A DNA stretch of 64,000 bases, from assembly GCF_900112705.1 (NCBI RefSeq), contig NZ_FOMR01000013.1, forward strand, positions 1-64,000, read 5' to 3'. Source of the DNA: Lentibacillus persicus (GTDB lineage Bacteria; Bacillota; Bacilli; Bacillales; Amphibacillaceae). A program made the translations under genes and the position numbers. Below the pieces are notes generated by a model. It was not told where the DNA came from and searched no databases. It was given only the letters and a program-made list of their open reading frames with translations. Of this stretch, positions 50,341-58,637 are shown in pieces. How positions within the stretch are numbered: position 1 is the stretch's first letter; the number at the start of each line of letters is the position of its first letter.

Positions 50341-51291
50341 TTAGTGTCCTGCGACGTCCCGTTTTGTGAAAAAGAGCCATGCCAGGCTAAGGAAAACAAC
50401 ATAGTATACAGCCAACACAGTTAATGAAAACCCTAAGCTCATGCCTTCAAACATAGGTGAACCGTTTATATATTGGTTCATATTAGTGTTGGCAAACAAA
50501 ATATACTTGGCCCAGCTGTACTCGGAAAAAAATGAGACAATCGCATTTCCCGAAAGCATCAGGAAAATAGCGACACCAATAGCCAGCGAGCTTTGCCGGA
50601 ATATCGCAGAAATCATGAAGGCAAACGTTGCCATCATTACAAGTGTCACAAGCTGTAAGCCATAACCTTCGATGATTTCTCCAATGATGGAAACGTGGGC
50701 AAACCCATCACTTTCATTTAGGACAATGTACGGATCCATTCCGTTGACACCGAAAAATAGTGCACCGGAAAGCCATGAGAAAATCAAGACAAATAAGAGT
50801 GTGAACAACGCAAATAATAAAACGGATACGTATTTCGCAGCTAAAATTTTAGTTCGTGTAATCGGGCGAATCAACAATAGCTTGATCGTTCCCCACTTAA
50901 ACTCATTCGCGATAATCCCTGCAGCAACTATGATGGTAAAAAGACTTACCAGCGATAGTAAAAATTCGTTTCCCATGACAAACTGCCAGGCATCGTAACT
51001 GCGCGGCTGGACATCATTTTCAAGATAGAAATTATTTTTCTCAATCTGCGTGTTATTAAAGCCTTGCATCATATCGTCCTCTTCCATTTGCTGCTGCAGG
51101 TCGGCATTTTCCTGTTCGAGTGTCTCTTGCCAATTGTCATCCTGATATTTCGCGGCTTGTTCAACAGTATAATCAGATAAAAAAGCCAGACCAAGGACAA
51201 GAACGGCTATGAGAATATACATGATCCATGTTGATTTGCGTATGTACAATTTAATCTGCTCGTTAATGAGCAGCTGAAAAAAGTTACTCAA
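50341..51291 (-). CDS. ABC-2 type transporter permease
   Basis: 316 residues from TTG 51291, which has GGGGAGA six bases upstream; TTG 51306 is in frame without a site. It overlaps the end of the ATPase gene by eight bases. Six membrane segments are seen: one near the N-terminus (about 20-40), an external loop of about 80 residues, then five in the last 210 residues. NEFKWGTIKLLLIRPITR is a typical cytoplasmic coupling segment of the ABC-2 group (BcrB/YthQ-like). Together with the upstream ATPase it forms an exporter, possibly for an antimicrobial peptide or lipid; substrate unknown. Confidence 0.85.
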   Translation of the reverse strand: MSNFFQLLINEQIKLYIRKSTWIMYILIAVLVLGLAFLSDYTVEQAAKYQDDNWQETLEQENADLQQQMEEDDMMQGFNNTQIEKNNFYLENDVQPRSYDAWQFVMGNEFLLSLVSLFTIIVAAGIIANEFKWGTIKLLLIRPITRTKILAAKYVSVLLFALFTLLFVLIFSWLSGALFFGVNGMDPYIVLNESDGFAHVSIIGEIIEGYGLQLVTLVMMATFAFMISAIFRQSSLAIGVAIFLMLSGNAIVSFFSEYSWAKYILFANTNMNQYINGSPMFEGMSLGFSLTVLAVYYVVFLSLAWLFFTKRDVAGH

Positions 51292-52204
51292 TCGTATTCT
51301 CCCCAATCAAATCAAAGAATTTATCTTCAAGCGTAGAGGTCGTCATGCTTATCTGGTAAATCTTTATCTCGTGCCTGACAAATGTCTCAACAATATCGGG
51401 AATCATTTCACGTTCCGTACGAATTGTCAGCGTGGCGTTAGAAGCATCTGCATCAAGATTGTAATCGTTTCGAAGTACCTCACAGGCCGTGCTCAGTGGC
51501 GTTACTTCCATTTGAACTTCTGCGGTTTCAGTCTCATCTGCTGCTGCATTAACATCCTGAATTGCGATCACTTCGCCATTTTTAATCAGACCAATCCGAT
51601 CACACATTTGCTCGATTTCAGACAGCAAATGACTCGAGATGATGACAGCAACATTTTCTTCTTGTGCCAGCTTTCGTATGTATTGCCGGATTTCTTTGAT
51701 GCCGGCGGGATCCAATCCGTTGGTGGGCTCATCCAGAATGAGCACGGAAGGCTTCTGCAGGAGAGCCTGGGCTATACCGAGCCGCTGCCGCATTCCCAGC
51801 GAATACTTGCCGGCTTTTTCATTAATGGCTTGTTCCAGTCCGACAAGCTTAATAACTTCTTCAATTCGACTATGCGGAACGTTAGGCATCATACGGGCGT
51901 AATGCTTTAAATTCTGTTTCCCCGTTAAGAATGGGTACATTTCAGGGTTTTCAACAATCGCCCCAACTTCTCTGATAGCTTCTTTATAGTCTGTTTTAAT
52001 ACTTGCGCCTTGAATGCGGACATCGCCGCCTGAGAGCCCCATTAACCCTACCATCATGCGGATGGTTGTCGTTTTGCCGGCGCCGTTGGGTCCAATAAAC
52101 CCGAACACTTCTCCCTTATGAATTTCGAATGAGACCCCTTTAATAATCGCTTTGTTTCCTAGTGTCTTTTTGACATTGATTAATTCCATGGCTGTTTCTG
52201 ACAT
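51284..52204 (-). CDS. ABC transporter ATP-binding protein (BcrA-like)
   Basis: 306 residues from ATG 52204 after TGGGGGACT. Walker A is GPNGAGKTTTIRM, the signature is SLGMRQRLGIAQAL, Walker B is VLILDEPTNGLDPAG and the H loop is IISSHLLSEI. A C-terminal regulatory part of about 90 residues follows (about 215-306), as in the BcrA/bacitracin-resistance type. Translationally coupled to the permease. A minus-strand terminator at 52314 separates it from the genes upstream, so it should have its own promoter in the 110 bases before the ATG. Confidence 0.93.
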   Translation of the reverse strand: MSETAMELINVKKTLGNKAIIKGVSFEIHKGEVFGFIGPNGAGKTTTIRMMVGLMGLSGGDVRIQGASIKTDYKEAIREVGAIVENPEMYPFLTGKQNLKHYARMMPNVPHSRIEEVIKLVGLEQAINEKAGKYSLGMRQRLGIAQALLQKPSVLILDEPTNGLDPAGIKEIRQYIRKLAQEENVAVIISSHLLSEIEQMCDRIGLIKNGEVIAIQDVNAAADETETAEVQMEVTPLSTACEVLRNDYNLDADASNATLTIRTEREMIPDIVETFVRHEIKIYQISMTTSTLEDKFFDLIGENTIE

Positions 52205-52313
52205 AAATAGTCCCCCAATATATGTAACTATAGTTAACTACGAAAAGAATGCGGGTAAGTTTCAAATGATTTCCATCGTTACATAAACTGGAAAGAAGTG
52301 CAATACACAAAAA

Positions 52314-52342
52314 TACCCTGTCCAACCGTTATGGACAGGGTA
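52314..52342 (-). terminator. Terminator isolating the ABC transporter operon
   Basis: TACCCTGTCCA (52314-52324) pairs with TGGACAGGGTA (52332-52342). On the minus strand it is followed by TTTTTGTG. Confidence 0.85.
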
Positions 52343-52352
52343 AAACTATATT

Positions 52353-52533
52353 TTATCCCGCATTTAACGGCCAGTAATCCGCCGAAGAAAGGCGGCTAAC
52401 TGGCCCTAAATGCCCGATTCTGTTCGGGCCTGCAGGACGCAGGTCACAAAGGCGTTGCAACGGACGTTGCGGTTTTAGCCTTTGTTCATCTTAATCAGTG
52501 GGAAAAAGCGCACCACTGATTGAAGTTTCACTT
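52353..52533 (-). repeat. Structured repeat, copy A
   Basis: On the plus strand it shows GGCCAGTAATCCGCC pairing with GGCGGCTAACTGGCC, then the constant link AAATGCCCGATTCTGTTC, an insertion of about 65 bases with its own hairpins, then AATCAGTGG pairing with CCACTGATT, then GAAGTTTCAC. The element is best read on the minus strand, where it starts at the stop codon of the gene at 52533-52691. Copies B and C lie at 56337-56567. Confidence 0.75.
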
Positions 52534-52691
52534 TACCTTTTTAAGTCGGGGTTTTCGCGTTTTGCTTCTCTGACATTGGGTCTGCGATATCCGCCGGCAA
52601 TGTCGGCTTTTTTAAATTCTTTTGCGAAATGTACTTCTTGAGCATCCGTCAGTTGCTGATCTTGTGCTGGCTGATATTGTGCTTTTCGCAT
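52533..52691 (-). CDS. Small hypothetical protein
   Basis: 52 residues from ATG 52691 after AAAGGAAATCC. It begins MRKAQYQPAQDQQLTDAQEV and ends REAKRENPDLKR; it is polar, Gln/Ala/Lys-rich, without hydrophobic core segments, and probably disordered or helical, like other small sporulation-associated or stress proteins of Bacillaceae. I do not recognise the family with certainty. Its TAA is the first triplet of the structured repeat A. Confidence 0.6.
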   Translation of the reverse strand: MRKAQYQPAQDQQLTDAQEVHFAKEFKKADIAGGYRRPNVREAKRENPDLKR

Positions 52692-52773
52692 ATTGGATTT
52701 CCTTTCTTTTGAAAAGTTTTAATAAACTTTTCCCTGTATGAATCAAATTAAACATTGATAAAGAAAGGACTCA

Positions 52774-53466
52774 TCACTTTACGAGCTGCATTTTTTTGTT
52801 CATTACAACCGAAGAGATATACATCACAGCTCCAGTAAGTATAAAAACTGGAAACGAAATTTGTATGACATGACCGATATCGGGCATGAACCGTGGGACG
52901 AGCAGTGAAAGGCCGATGAACAATGCAGTCGAAGCCCATAGCAGTAAGAATTCAACCCATTTCCTGGGTTGTTTTTCTTTAAAAGTTGAGTTTTTGACCC
53001 ATTTTAAAATAGCCATGACAAATAACAATAAAAGTATAAGGTCGATAAGGATAACCAGAATTCCAGACCCCAGCGGAAAGGCTATCGTTCCTTCTCCGAG
53101 ACCGAAAATGAAAAATAAAACAAGTCCAACGGTTCCGGCAGTTAAACTGACAAGACCACCGAGGTTCATGACGAGGTAAAAAATAAACGAAAGACGATTG
53201 GCCTTTTTCTCCGATGGAATTTCCCCGACGATATCGTTGCAGTATGCTTTTGGGTCATCCCCAAAAACGTCTTTGGCCGTTCTGCCGTTTGCCTGGGCCT
53301 GCAATAAATGGTCGAGTAACTCCATCAGCACTTCTTCGATATAACGTTCTGATTTTGTAAAGTTCGTCCGGATATAGACGAGCATATCACCATAGTATTG
53401 TTTATTTTCTTTGGTTAACTGCTCTCGTTTTTCATTGTTGAGCTGGATAAGGTCTTTTGTGTTCAT
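52774..53466 (-). CDS. DUF1129-like membrane protein paired with PadR
   Basis: 230 residues from ATG 53466, overlapping the PadR gene end by four bases. A soluble N-terminal helical part (about residues 1-85, with YYGDMLVYIRTNF and LLDHLLQAQANGRTAKDVFGDDPKAY in parts) is followed by five membrane segments (about 92-115, 120-140, 150-165, 175-195, 200-222). This DUF1129/DUF1700-like arrangement commonly sits behind a PadR repressor in Firmicutes and is regulated by it. Function is unknown. Confidence 0.78.
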   Translation of the reverse strand: MNTKDLIQLNNEKREQLTKENKQYYGDMLVYIRTNFTKSERYIEEVLMELLDHLLQAQANGRTAKDVFGDDPKAYCNDIVGEIPSEKKANRLSFIFYLVMNLGGLVSLTAGTVGLVLFFIFGLGEGTIAFPLGSGILVILIDLILLLLFVMAILKWVKNSTFKEKQPRKWVEFLLLWASTALFIGLSLLVPRFMPDIGHVIQISFPVFILTGAVMYISSVVMNKKMQLVK

Positions 53467-53798
53467 AACCGGTGGCCTCCTTTTTCAATAATATTGTCCA
53501 CTGGCTGTTTAATGGTTGTCCAGTGATGGATAAATAGCCTCAATGATTCGAGCCCGTCATCGGTTAAATAATAATATTTGCGTTTCGGCCCCGATTCAGA
53601 TTTTTTCATTTCACCCTTTATCAGTTTTTCTTTTTGCAGCCGCAATAAAATAGGGTAGATGGACCCTTCACTCACATCATCCAATCCGAATCCCTGCAAT
53701 TTCACGGAAAGTTCATAGCCGTATGTGGGCTGCTGACTAATGATAGATAAAATGCAGCCTTCGAGAATCCCCTTTAATAACTGGCTTCGTAATTTCAT
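53463..53798 (-). CDS. PadR-family transcriptional regulator
   Basis: 111 residues from ATG 53798 (site AGGTTGG is modest; the frame is open to 53822). The winged-helix PadR pattern is clear: LLKGILEGCILSII, then TYGYELS, SEGSIYPILLRLQKEKLI and KRKYYYLTDDG. Such repressors bind inverted repeats in their own promoter and respond to small molecules. An inverted repeat CAAGATA/TATCTTG lies just upstream (53820-53850). The gene is coupled to the membrane protein downstream. Confidence 0.92.
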   Translation of the reverse strand: MKLRSQLLKGILEGCILSIISQQPTYGYELSVKLQGFGLDDVSEGSIYPILLRLQKEKLIKGEMKKSESGPKRKYYYLTDDGLESLRLFIHHWTTIKQPVDNIIEKGGHRL

Positions 53799-53819
53799 AA
53801 TCCAACCTGCCTTGTTATG

Positions 53820-53850
53820 CAAGATACTATATAATAATCAAGCTATCTTG
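53820..53850 (-). promoter_or_regulatory. Candidate PadR operator
   Basis: CAAGATA (53820-53826) and TATCTTG (53844-53850) form a perfect inverted repeat with 17 A+T-rich bases between, placed 22 bases before the PadR start codon. Autoregulation by PadR through such repeats is usual. Confidence 0.5.
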
Positions 53851-53965
53851 TATAACAAAATAGCTTAATTGCAGTATATAAAATTTCAATGTGATTTACA
53901 AGCATAATTTGATATGATGTTCTTATGATTTTATAAGAGCGCTGGAAAAAAGGAGCTAATTAATA

Positions 53966-54781
53966 ATGGAATGGAAAAATATTTACCGTGGCATTTTGAT
54001 GGGGGCGAGTGATGTTGTGCCTGGCGTAAGCGGGGGAACGATCGCCGTTCTGCTCGGGATTTATGAGCGGCTTATTGCTGCCATCAACGGGTTTGTAAGT
54101 AAGGAGTGGAAAAAACAATTAGGCTTTTTGATTCCGCTTGGCATTGGAATCATTACAGCAATTTTTTTGTTAAGTAATGTGATCGATTGGCTGTTTAAAA
54201 ATTATCCGGGACCGACAAAATTTTTCTTTTTGGGGCTGATTTTGGGTGTCTTGCCGTATTTGTTCCATAAAGCTGATGCAACGAATAAATTCAAGACTAA
54301 ACATATTATATTGCTTTTAATAGGTGCCGTTATTGTTGGTTCGATGGCATTTCTGCAGGCCAGTGAGGGACCTGTAATTGAAAACATGACCTCGTCGACT
54401 TATATTTTGTTGTTTTTTTCCGGGTTTATTGCCAGCAGCGCGTTGGTCCTGCCCGGAATCAGCGGTTCATTAATGCTTTTGATCCTGGGCGTGTATACAA
54501 CGATTATAGGTGCCATCAGCAATCTGCAGCTTGATATCATTGCTGTTACCGCTGCCGGAATTATCCTTGGCATTGTTTTCATGAGCAAGCTTGTTAATTT
54601 CTTTTTAAATCATTATTATACCGGGACGTTTGCTGTAGTTATCGGCATGGTAATCGGATCTGTTTTTGTCGTGTTTCCGGGCTGGCCGGCGGAGGTCTCA
54701 CGCGTGTTAGTTAGTATTGTGACGTTCGCAGCAGGACTGGCTGGAGCTTATCTGCTTGGAAAAGTTGAATATAAGGCGTAA
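53966..54781 (+). CDS. DUF368 polyprenyl-phosphate translocase
   Basis: 271 residues from ATG 53966 after AAAGGAG. It begins with the DUF368 hallmark YRGILMGASDVVPGVSGGTIA and repeats a related motif in the middle, SALVLPGISGSLMLLILG (both given in under twenty residues where quoted: GASDVVPGVSGGT; LVLPGISGS). About eight membrane segments make up the rest. Members of this family recycle undecaprenyl phosphate across the membrane for cell-wall synthesis (PopT). The gene is single and divergent from the PadR operon. Confidence 0.88.
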   Translation: MEWKNIYRGILMGASDVVPGVSGGTIAVLLGIYERLIAAINGFVSKEWKKQLGFLIPLGIGIITAIFLLSNVIDWLFKNYPGPTKFFFLGLILGVLPYLFHKADATNKFKTKHIILLLIGAVIVGSMAFLQASEGPVIENMTSSTYILLFFSGFIASSALVLPGISGSLMLLILGVYTTIIGAISNLQLDIIAVTAAGIILGIVFMSKLVNFFLNHYYTGTFAVVIGMVIGSVFVVFPGWPAEVSRVLVSIVTFAAGLAGAYLLGKVEYKA

Positions 54782-54861
54782 AGCGTAAACAAAGTAAAAG
54801 ACACACCGGGTTAAAATAGATACAATGTAAATAGAAACGTTATGAGGGGGGGTTTTTGATA

Positions 54862-55182
54862 ATGAAGCATATTGAAACTGAACAGCAATTCAATGAGATT
54901 ATTCAATCGGATGCACCTGTGATTGTGAAATTTTTCGCTGATTGGTGCCCGGACTGCAAACGCATGGATATGTTCATCGGGGATGTCATGGAGGAGTTCA
55001 ACAACTATGACTGGTATGAGATTAACAGTGATGAAGTGGAAGGCATTGCGCAGCGATATGAAGTCATGGGTATCCCGAGTATTTTGCTTTTCAAAGATGG
55101 CGAGAAGCTTGCACACCAGCATAGTGCTGATACAAAAACGCCGGAATCGGTGACCAAATTTCTTCATCAGCAACTGGCGTAG
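54862..55182 (+). CDS. Thioredoxin-like protein
   Basis: 106 residues. ATG 54862 is well spaced from GAGGGGGGG, whereas TTG 54856 is too close. The thioredoxin fold is complete: VIVKFFADWCPDCKRMD holds the active site WCPDC (about residues 30-34) and MGIPSILLFKDGEK the cis-proline. The group resembles YdbP of Bacillus. It is cytoplasmic (no signal peptide) and would act in thiol-disulfide exchange. It is followed by its own terminator. Confidence 0.9.
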   Translation: MKHIETEQQFNEIIQSDAPVIVKFFADWCPDCKRMDMFIGDVMEEFNNYDWYEINSDEVEGIAQRYEVMGIPSILLFKDGEKLAHQHSADTKTPESVTKFLHQQLA

Positions 55183-55189
55183 AATAGTT

Positions 55190-55221
55190 AATCACCCTTG
55201 TTTTAAGGGTGATTATTTTTT
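55190..55221 (+). terminator. Terminator of the thioredoxin-like gene
   Basis: AATCACCCTT (55190-55199) pairs with AAGGGTGATT (55205-55214), followed by ATTTTTTG. Confidence 0.9.
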
Positions 55222-55261
55222 GTTTTATGGGGAATAACGTTCCCATAAGGAGTCGATGTAC

Positions 55262-55858
55262 ATGGGAACATTTTTTTCACAGTTCGCAGAGCCGCATGGC
55301 AAAACAGGGTATTTGGCCGGTTGGTTTATGTCCAAAGAAAATAAGGCGATTAACAAATGGACAATTGATTTTTTGGGTATCCAGGATGACGAGCACATCC
55401 TCGAAATTGGCTTTGGTTCCGGCAAAGCGATGAAATATGTGCTGGAGCAGGGAGAGAACCTGACAATAACAGGAATGGACCCGTCTGGTGTGATGGTTTA
55501 TCAGGCACTAAGGCAATTAAACAAACGTTTGATCAATGGGCAAATCCGTTTAATTGAAGGGAAAGCGGAAAACATGCCGCATTTGCCGCAAAAAATTGAT
55601 AAGGTGCTTGTTATCAACAATGTCACGTTTTGGGAGGCCCCGGTCGGGACACTTGAAAACATTCGCAGTCAGATGAACATTGGCGGAAAAATTGCTTTAA
55701 CGATCAGGCCGCACGAAAAAGGCGCTTCTGATGAAACGAGCGAGCTGATCGGAGGACAGTTGTCAGCATTGCTGACCCACGCCGGATTTAATGATGTGGA
55801 ATTTTTCCTGAAACCGACAAAACCGAATGATACGGTATGTGCGCTTGGCACAAAATAA
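55262..55858 (+). CDS. SAM-dependent methyltransferase
   Basis: 198 residues from ATG 55262, nine bases after AAGGAG; ATG 55256 is too close to it. The SAM-binding motif is HILEIGFGSGKAM (about residue 46), followed by ITGMDPSG and an VLVINNVTFWEAP segment as motif IV. The start, GTFFSQFAEPHGKTGYLAGWFM, resembles UbiE-like small-molecule methyltransferases of Bacillaceae; the substrate cannot be read. The stop codon overlaps the terminator at 55857. Confidence 0.85.
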   Translation: MGTFFSQFAEPHGKTGYLAGWFMSKENKAINKWTIDFLGIQDDEHILEIGFGSGKAMKYVLEQGENLTITGMDPSGVMVYQALRQLNKRLINGQIRLIEGKAENMPHLPQKIDKVLVINNVTFWEAPVGTLENIRSQMNIGGKIALTIRPHEKGASDETSELIGGQLSALLTHAGFNDVEFFLKPTKPNDTVCALGTK

Positions 55859-55887
55859 GCTGATCACCCGTTGCGGATGATCAGCTT
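55857..55887 (+). terminator. Terminator of the methyltransferase gene
   Basis: AAGCTGATCA (55857-55866) pairs perfectly with TGATCAGCTT (55878-55887). The T-run after it is short (ATATG), so it may be weak. Confidence 0.6.
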
Positions 55888-55938
55888 ATATGTTGAGAAT
55901 GATAACTGGTGAACTGAAAGCAAACAGCAAGGGAAGTG

Positions 55939-55947
55939 TGATAAAAT
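55939..55947 (+). promoter_or_regulatory. Promoter of the type I toxin mRNA (extended -10)
   Basis: TGATAAAAT, an extended -10 element, ends at 55947. A start near 55953-55955 would coincide with the first base of the long 5' arm of the folded toxin mRNA. No good -35 is present. Confidence 0.5.
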
Positions 55948-55954
55948 AAAGAAA

Positions 55955-56177
55955 CAATAGACCGACTTCTCATGGGAGGGCGGCTCGTCCCCGGTAGAAA
56001 GGGGGTGATGCCTTATGACCACTTTTCAGGTGTTGTCTTTAATGATTTCATTTGGAACAATGGTTGCGATTCTTGCTTATCCAAGCAAGAAGTAAACCTC
56101 CCCTGAGTTGGTCGCTCGAGGTGGGAGGTTCACACACCTTCCAAGAGCCGCCCCCTTTGATGGGGTTCGGTCTATTG
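55955..56177 (+). ncRNA. Toxin mRNA with long-range 5'-3' pairing
   Basis: CAATAGACCG (55955-55964) and GGGCGGCTC (55978-55986) at the 5' end are complementary to GAGCCGCCC (56145-56153) and CGGTCTATTG (56168-56177) at the 3' end, so the two ends close a structure around the toxin frame. Inside, AACCTCCC (56094-56101) pairs with GGGAGGTT (56123-56130). End-to-end folding with a hidden ribosome site is typical of type I toxin mRNAs. Confidence 0.7.
56015..56095 (+). CDS. Putative holin-like toxin of a type I toxin-antitoxin system
   Basis: 26 residues, ATG 56015 to TAA 56095, after a very strong GGGGGTGATG site. The peptide (MTTFQVLSLMISFGTMVAIL, then AYPSKK) matches the start of the Hol_Tox family: a T-F-x-x-L-S-L-M-I-x-F-G consensus, one membrane helix and a basic end. 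Such peptides are membrane-active and silenced by an antisense RNA. Here the mRNA has long-range pairing of its ends, a terminator at 56180 and a minus-strand promoter at 56241-56271. The C-terminus is shorter than in most relatives, so it may be truncated. Confidence 0.75.
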   Translation: MTTFQVLSLMISFGTMVAILAYPSKK

Positions 56178-56179
56178 TT

Positions 56180-56206
56180 GACCGCCGGTGTTTATCGGCG
56201 GTTTTT
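56180..56206 (+). terminator. Terminator of the toxin mRNA
   Basis: ACCGCC (56181-56186) pairs with GGCGGT (56197-56202), continuing into TTTTTCTT. Confidence 0.85.
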
Positions 56207-56240
56207 CTTATTATATGGGGATTGCCCCTTTTCTATGTTT

Positions 56241-56271
56241 AGTATACCACAAAAGCCCCTTTTGTACACAA
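56241..56271 (-). promoter_or_regulatory. Candidate antitoxin RNA promoter
   Basis: On the minus strand TGGTATACT (extended -10, TATACT at 56246-56241) is preceded at 19 bases by TTGTGT (56271-56266). Transcription would enter the 3' end of the toxin mRNA, the layout known from txpA/RatA-type and bsrG/SR4-type pairs. Confidence 0.5.
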
Positions 56272-56336
56272 ACATATATAAGACACAATATAGAGAGTGT
56301 GTGGCTGCGTTTTGGAGCGCATGCTTCCATTTCACC

Positions 56337-56567
56337 CCCCATCTAATGGCCAGTAACCCGCCAAAGAACGGCGGCTAACTGGCCTTAAATGCCCGATTCT
56401 GTTCAACTAACATTCAGCGGGAAAAGCGTCCCGCTGAATGAAGTTTCACTCTTCCCCGCATCTAAAGGCCGGTAACCCGCCAAAGAACGGCGGCTAACTG
56501 GCCTTAAATGCCCGATTCTGTTCAACTAACATTCAGCGGGAAAAGCGTCCCGCTGAATGAAGTTTCA
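56337..56567 (-). repeat. Structured repeat, copies B and C in tandem
   Basis: Two copies of about 115 bases. Each contains, on the plus strand, GGCC(A/G)GTAACCCGCC pairing with GGCGGCTAACTGGCC, the link AAATGCCCGATTCTGTTC, AACTAAC, then ATTCAGCGGGA pairing with TCCCGCTGAAT, and GAAGTTTCAC. On the minus strand the first copy begins at the stop codon (TGA at 56567-56565) of the CadA-like gene. Copy A is at 52353. Confidence 0.8.
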
Positions 56568-58637
56568 CTTTATTTTCATGAGTCTTAATGCATTTAATGT
56601 CACGAGCAGTGTTGCTCCCATATCGGCAAAGATGGCAATCCATAATGTCAGCCAGCCGGGGATAACGAGCAGGAGAGCAAGGATTTTTATACCGATTGCA
56701 AAGCCGATATTTTGTTTAATGATGCCCAGTGCTTTGCGGCTCAATTTAACGGTGTAGGGTAATTTATCCAAGTCATCTCCCATCAGGGCAACATCAGCTG
56801 TTCCCAGGGCGCTGTCGGTTCCAGCTGAGCCCATGGCGATGCCGACGTCGGATGCTGCGAGTGCCGGTGTATCATTAATGCCATCTCCAATCATGGCGAT
56901 CTTTCCGTTTTCTTGTGTCTTAATGAAGCTTAGTTTATCTTCGGGCAAAAGATTTGCTTTAACATCGGTCAGCTTCAAGTCATTCTTTAATGCCTCGGCC
57001 GTCTGTTGATGATCCCCTGTCAGCATATACGTCTGTTTGATTCCAAGAGCGTGCAATTTCTGAATGACTGATTTACTTTCGGTCCGCGGTTCGTCGCGCA
57101 GGGCAACAGCCATCAGCAGTTCGTCGTCTGTCCCGCATACCATAACGGTTTTGCCGGCTTTCTGATAGTCCTTGATCTGATCGGCAGGCACGTTTTTAAA
57201 GAAATCAGGCGACCCGGCGTAAACGGTCTCGCCATTAATCTCACCTTGAATGCCTTTCCCGTGAACGGTATGGAAAGATTGAACATCTGCTTTTGGAATC
57301 GTTTGATGCGTATCATTCATATAAGTCATGATTGCTTTTGCCAACGGATGATTCGAATTAGCTTCAAGCCCCTTCAGGCAACTGAGTGCTCTGTCACGTT
57401 GATCGGTGAAAAAGTGGACGTCTGTAACTTGTGGTGTTCCTTTCGTCAATGTGCCTGTTTTATCAAACGCCATTTTATTGATGGCACCGATTTGTTCGAG
57501 GTGAATGCCACCTTTTATCAGAACCCCGTTGCGGGCGGCATTACCAATTGCTGTAACGATAGCTACCGGTGTTGATACGACCAGTGCGCACGGGCAGCCG
57601 ACAACGAGAACGGCAAGCCCCTGATAGACCCATGTTCCCCACGAACCGCCGATTAGTGGCGGGATGACAGCAACCAATGCCGCAATAACCATAATGGCCG
57701 GGGTGTAATAGGCGGCAAACCGGTCAATGAACGCCTGCGCCGGCGCTCGCTCTTCTTGTGCCTCTTCGACCATATGGATAATTTTTGCGATGGTCGTATC
57801 TTCAGCTTTTTTTGTTACTTCGATTTCGAGGAAACCGTCTTGGTTGATTGTGCCTGCAAAAACGTCATCACCATCCGTTTTTTCTGCAGGGATAGACTCA
57901 CCGGTGATCGATGCCTGATTAATAGAAGAAAACCCGGTGATAATCGTGCCGTCCATTGCGATCCGTTCACCCGGCTTGACGAGCATGGTGTCGCCAACGA
58001 TTATATCTTCAACTGCTAACGTTTGTTCGCTGCCGTTTCGCCTGATGCGTGCTTTATTCGGTGAAAGTTTCATCAAGGAGTGAATCGACGAACGTGCTTT
58101 ATCCATCGAATAGGACTCAAGCGCTTCACTGATCGCAAATAAAATAACGACAACAGCAGCTTCGCGCCACTCCCCGGTTATGGCCGCCCCCAACACGGCA
58201 ATTGTCATCAATGTTTTCATATCAAAGCGAAATTTCGTCAGATTGATAAGCCCCGCCTTAAACAGGCTCAAACCGCCGATGAGCGCTGACAGCCCGTAGA
58301 GCACGTTTGGCAGGTAATGTGAACTGCCAAACACGATATTCGCCACAATACCAAATACGAGAAGCAGAGCGGCGAGCAAAATCGTGTCATGTCTCACCCA
58401 AAATGGTTCTTTTTCAGGTTCGGTGTTTTCTCTGATAACTTTAATATTTTCGAACGATCCTGCTTTTTCAATGTCGGCAATGGAAGCTTCTCCGACAACT
58501 TCAATTTTTGACGTGGCAAAATGAACGTTTGCATCTTCTACGCCATTAATATCTTTTACATTATTTTCAAATGTTTGTGCACAATTGGCACATGATATAC
58601 CATTCAGCCGGTATGTTTGATGAGGTTCAGCCGACAT
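56565..58637 (-). CDS. cadA: Heavy-metal P1B-type ATPase, CadA/ZntA-like
   Basis: 690 residues from ATG 58637 after AGGAGGAAAG; the frame from 58658 overlaps the regulator. One HMA domain holds GISCANCAQ (C-x2-C). Eight membrane segments include the VVGCPCALVV motif, followed by the phosphorylation site AFDKTGTLTKG, TGDHQQTA and MIGDGINDTPAL. CPC plus the single HMA points to zinc, cadmium and lead export. It is in an operon with the CadC regulator, which overlaps its start. The final codons are followed directly by repeat C. Confidence 0.93.
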   Translation of the reverse strand: MSAEPHQTYRLNGISCANCAQTFENNVKDINGVEDANVHFATSKIEVVGEASIADIEKAGSFENIKVIRENTEPEKEPFWVRHDTILLAALLLVFGIVANIVFGSSHYLPNVLYGLSALIGGLSLFKAGLINLTKFRFDMKTLMTIAVLGAAITGEWREAAVVVILFAISEALESYSMDKARSSIHSLMKLSPNKARIRRNGSEQTLAVEDIIVGDTMLVKPGERIAMDGTIITGFSSINQASITGESIPAEKTDGDDVFAGTINQDGFLEIEVTKKAEDTTIAKIIHMVEEAQEERAPAQAFIDRFAAYYTPAIMVIAALVAVIPPLIGGSWGTWVYQGLAVLVVGCPCALVVSTPVAIVTAIGNAARNGVLIKGGIHLEQIGAINKMAFDKTGTLTKGTPQVTDVHFFTDQRDRALSCLKGLEANSNHPLAKAIMTYMNDTHQTIPKADVQSFHTVHGKGIQGEINGETVYAGSPDFFKNVPADQIKDYQKAGKTVMVCGTDDELLMAVALRDEPRTESKSVIQKLHALGIKQTYMLTGDHQQTAEALKNDLKLTDVKANLLPEDKLSFIKTQENGKIAMIGDGINDTPALAASDVGIAMGSAGTDSALGTADVALMGDDLDKLPYTVKLSRKALGIIKQNIGFAIGIKILALLLVIPGWLTLWIAIFADMGATLLVTLNALRLMKIK

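Noticed and set aside
54811-55173. Minus-strand frame of 120 codons opposite the thioredoxin-like gene
   Set aside because: The opposite strand encodes a clear WCPDC thioredoxin; this frame is its complement without a site.
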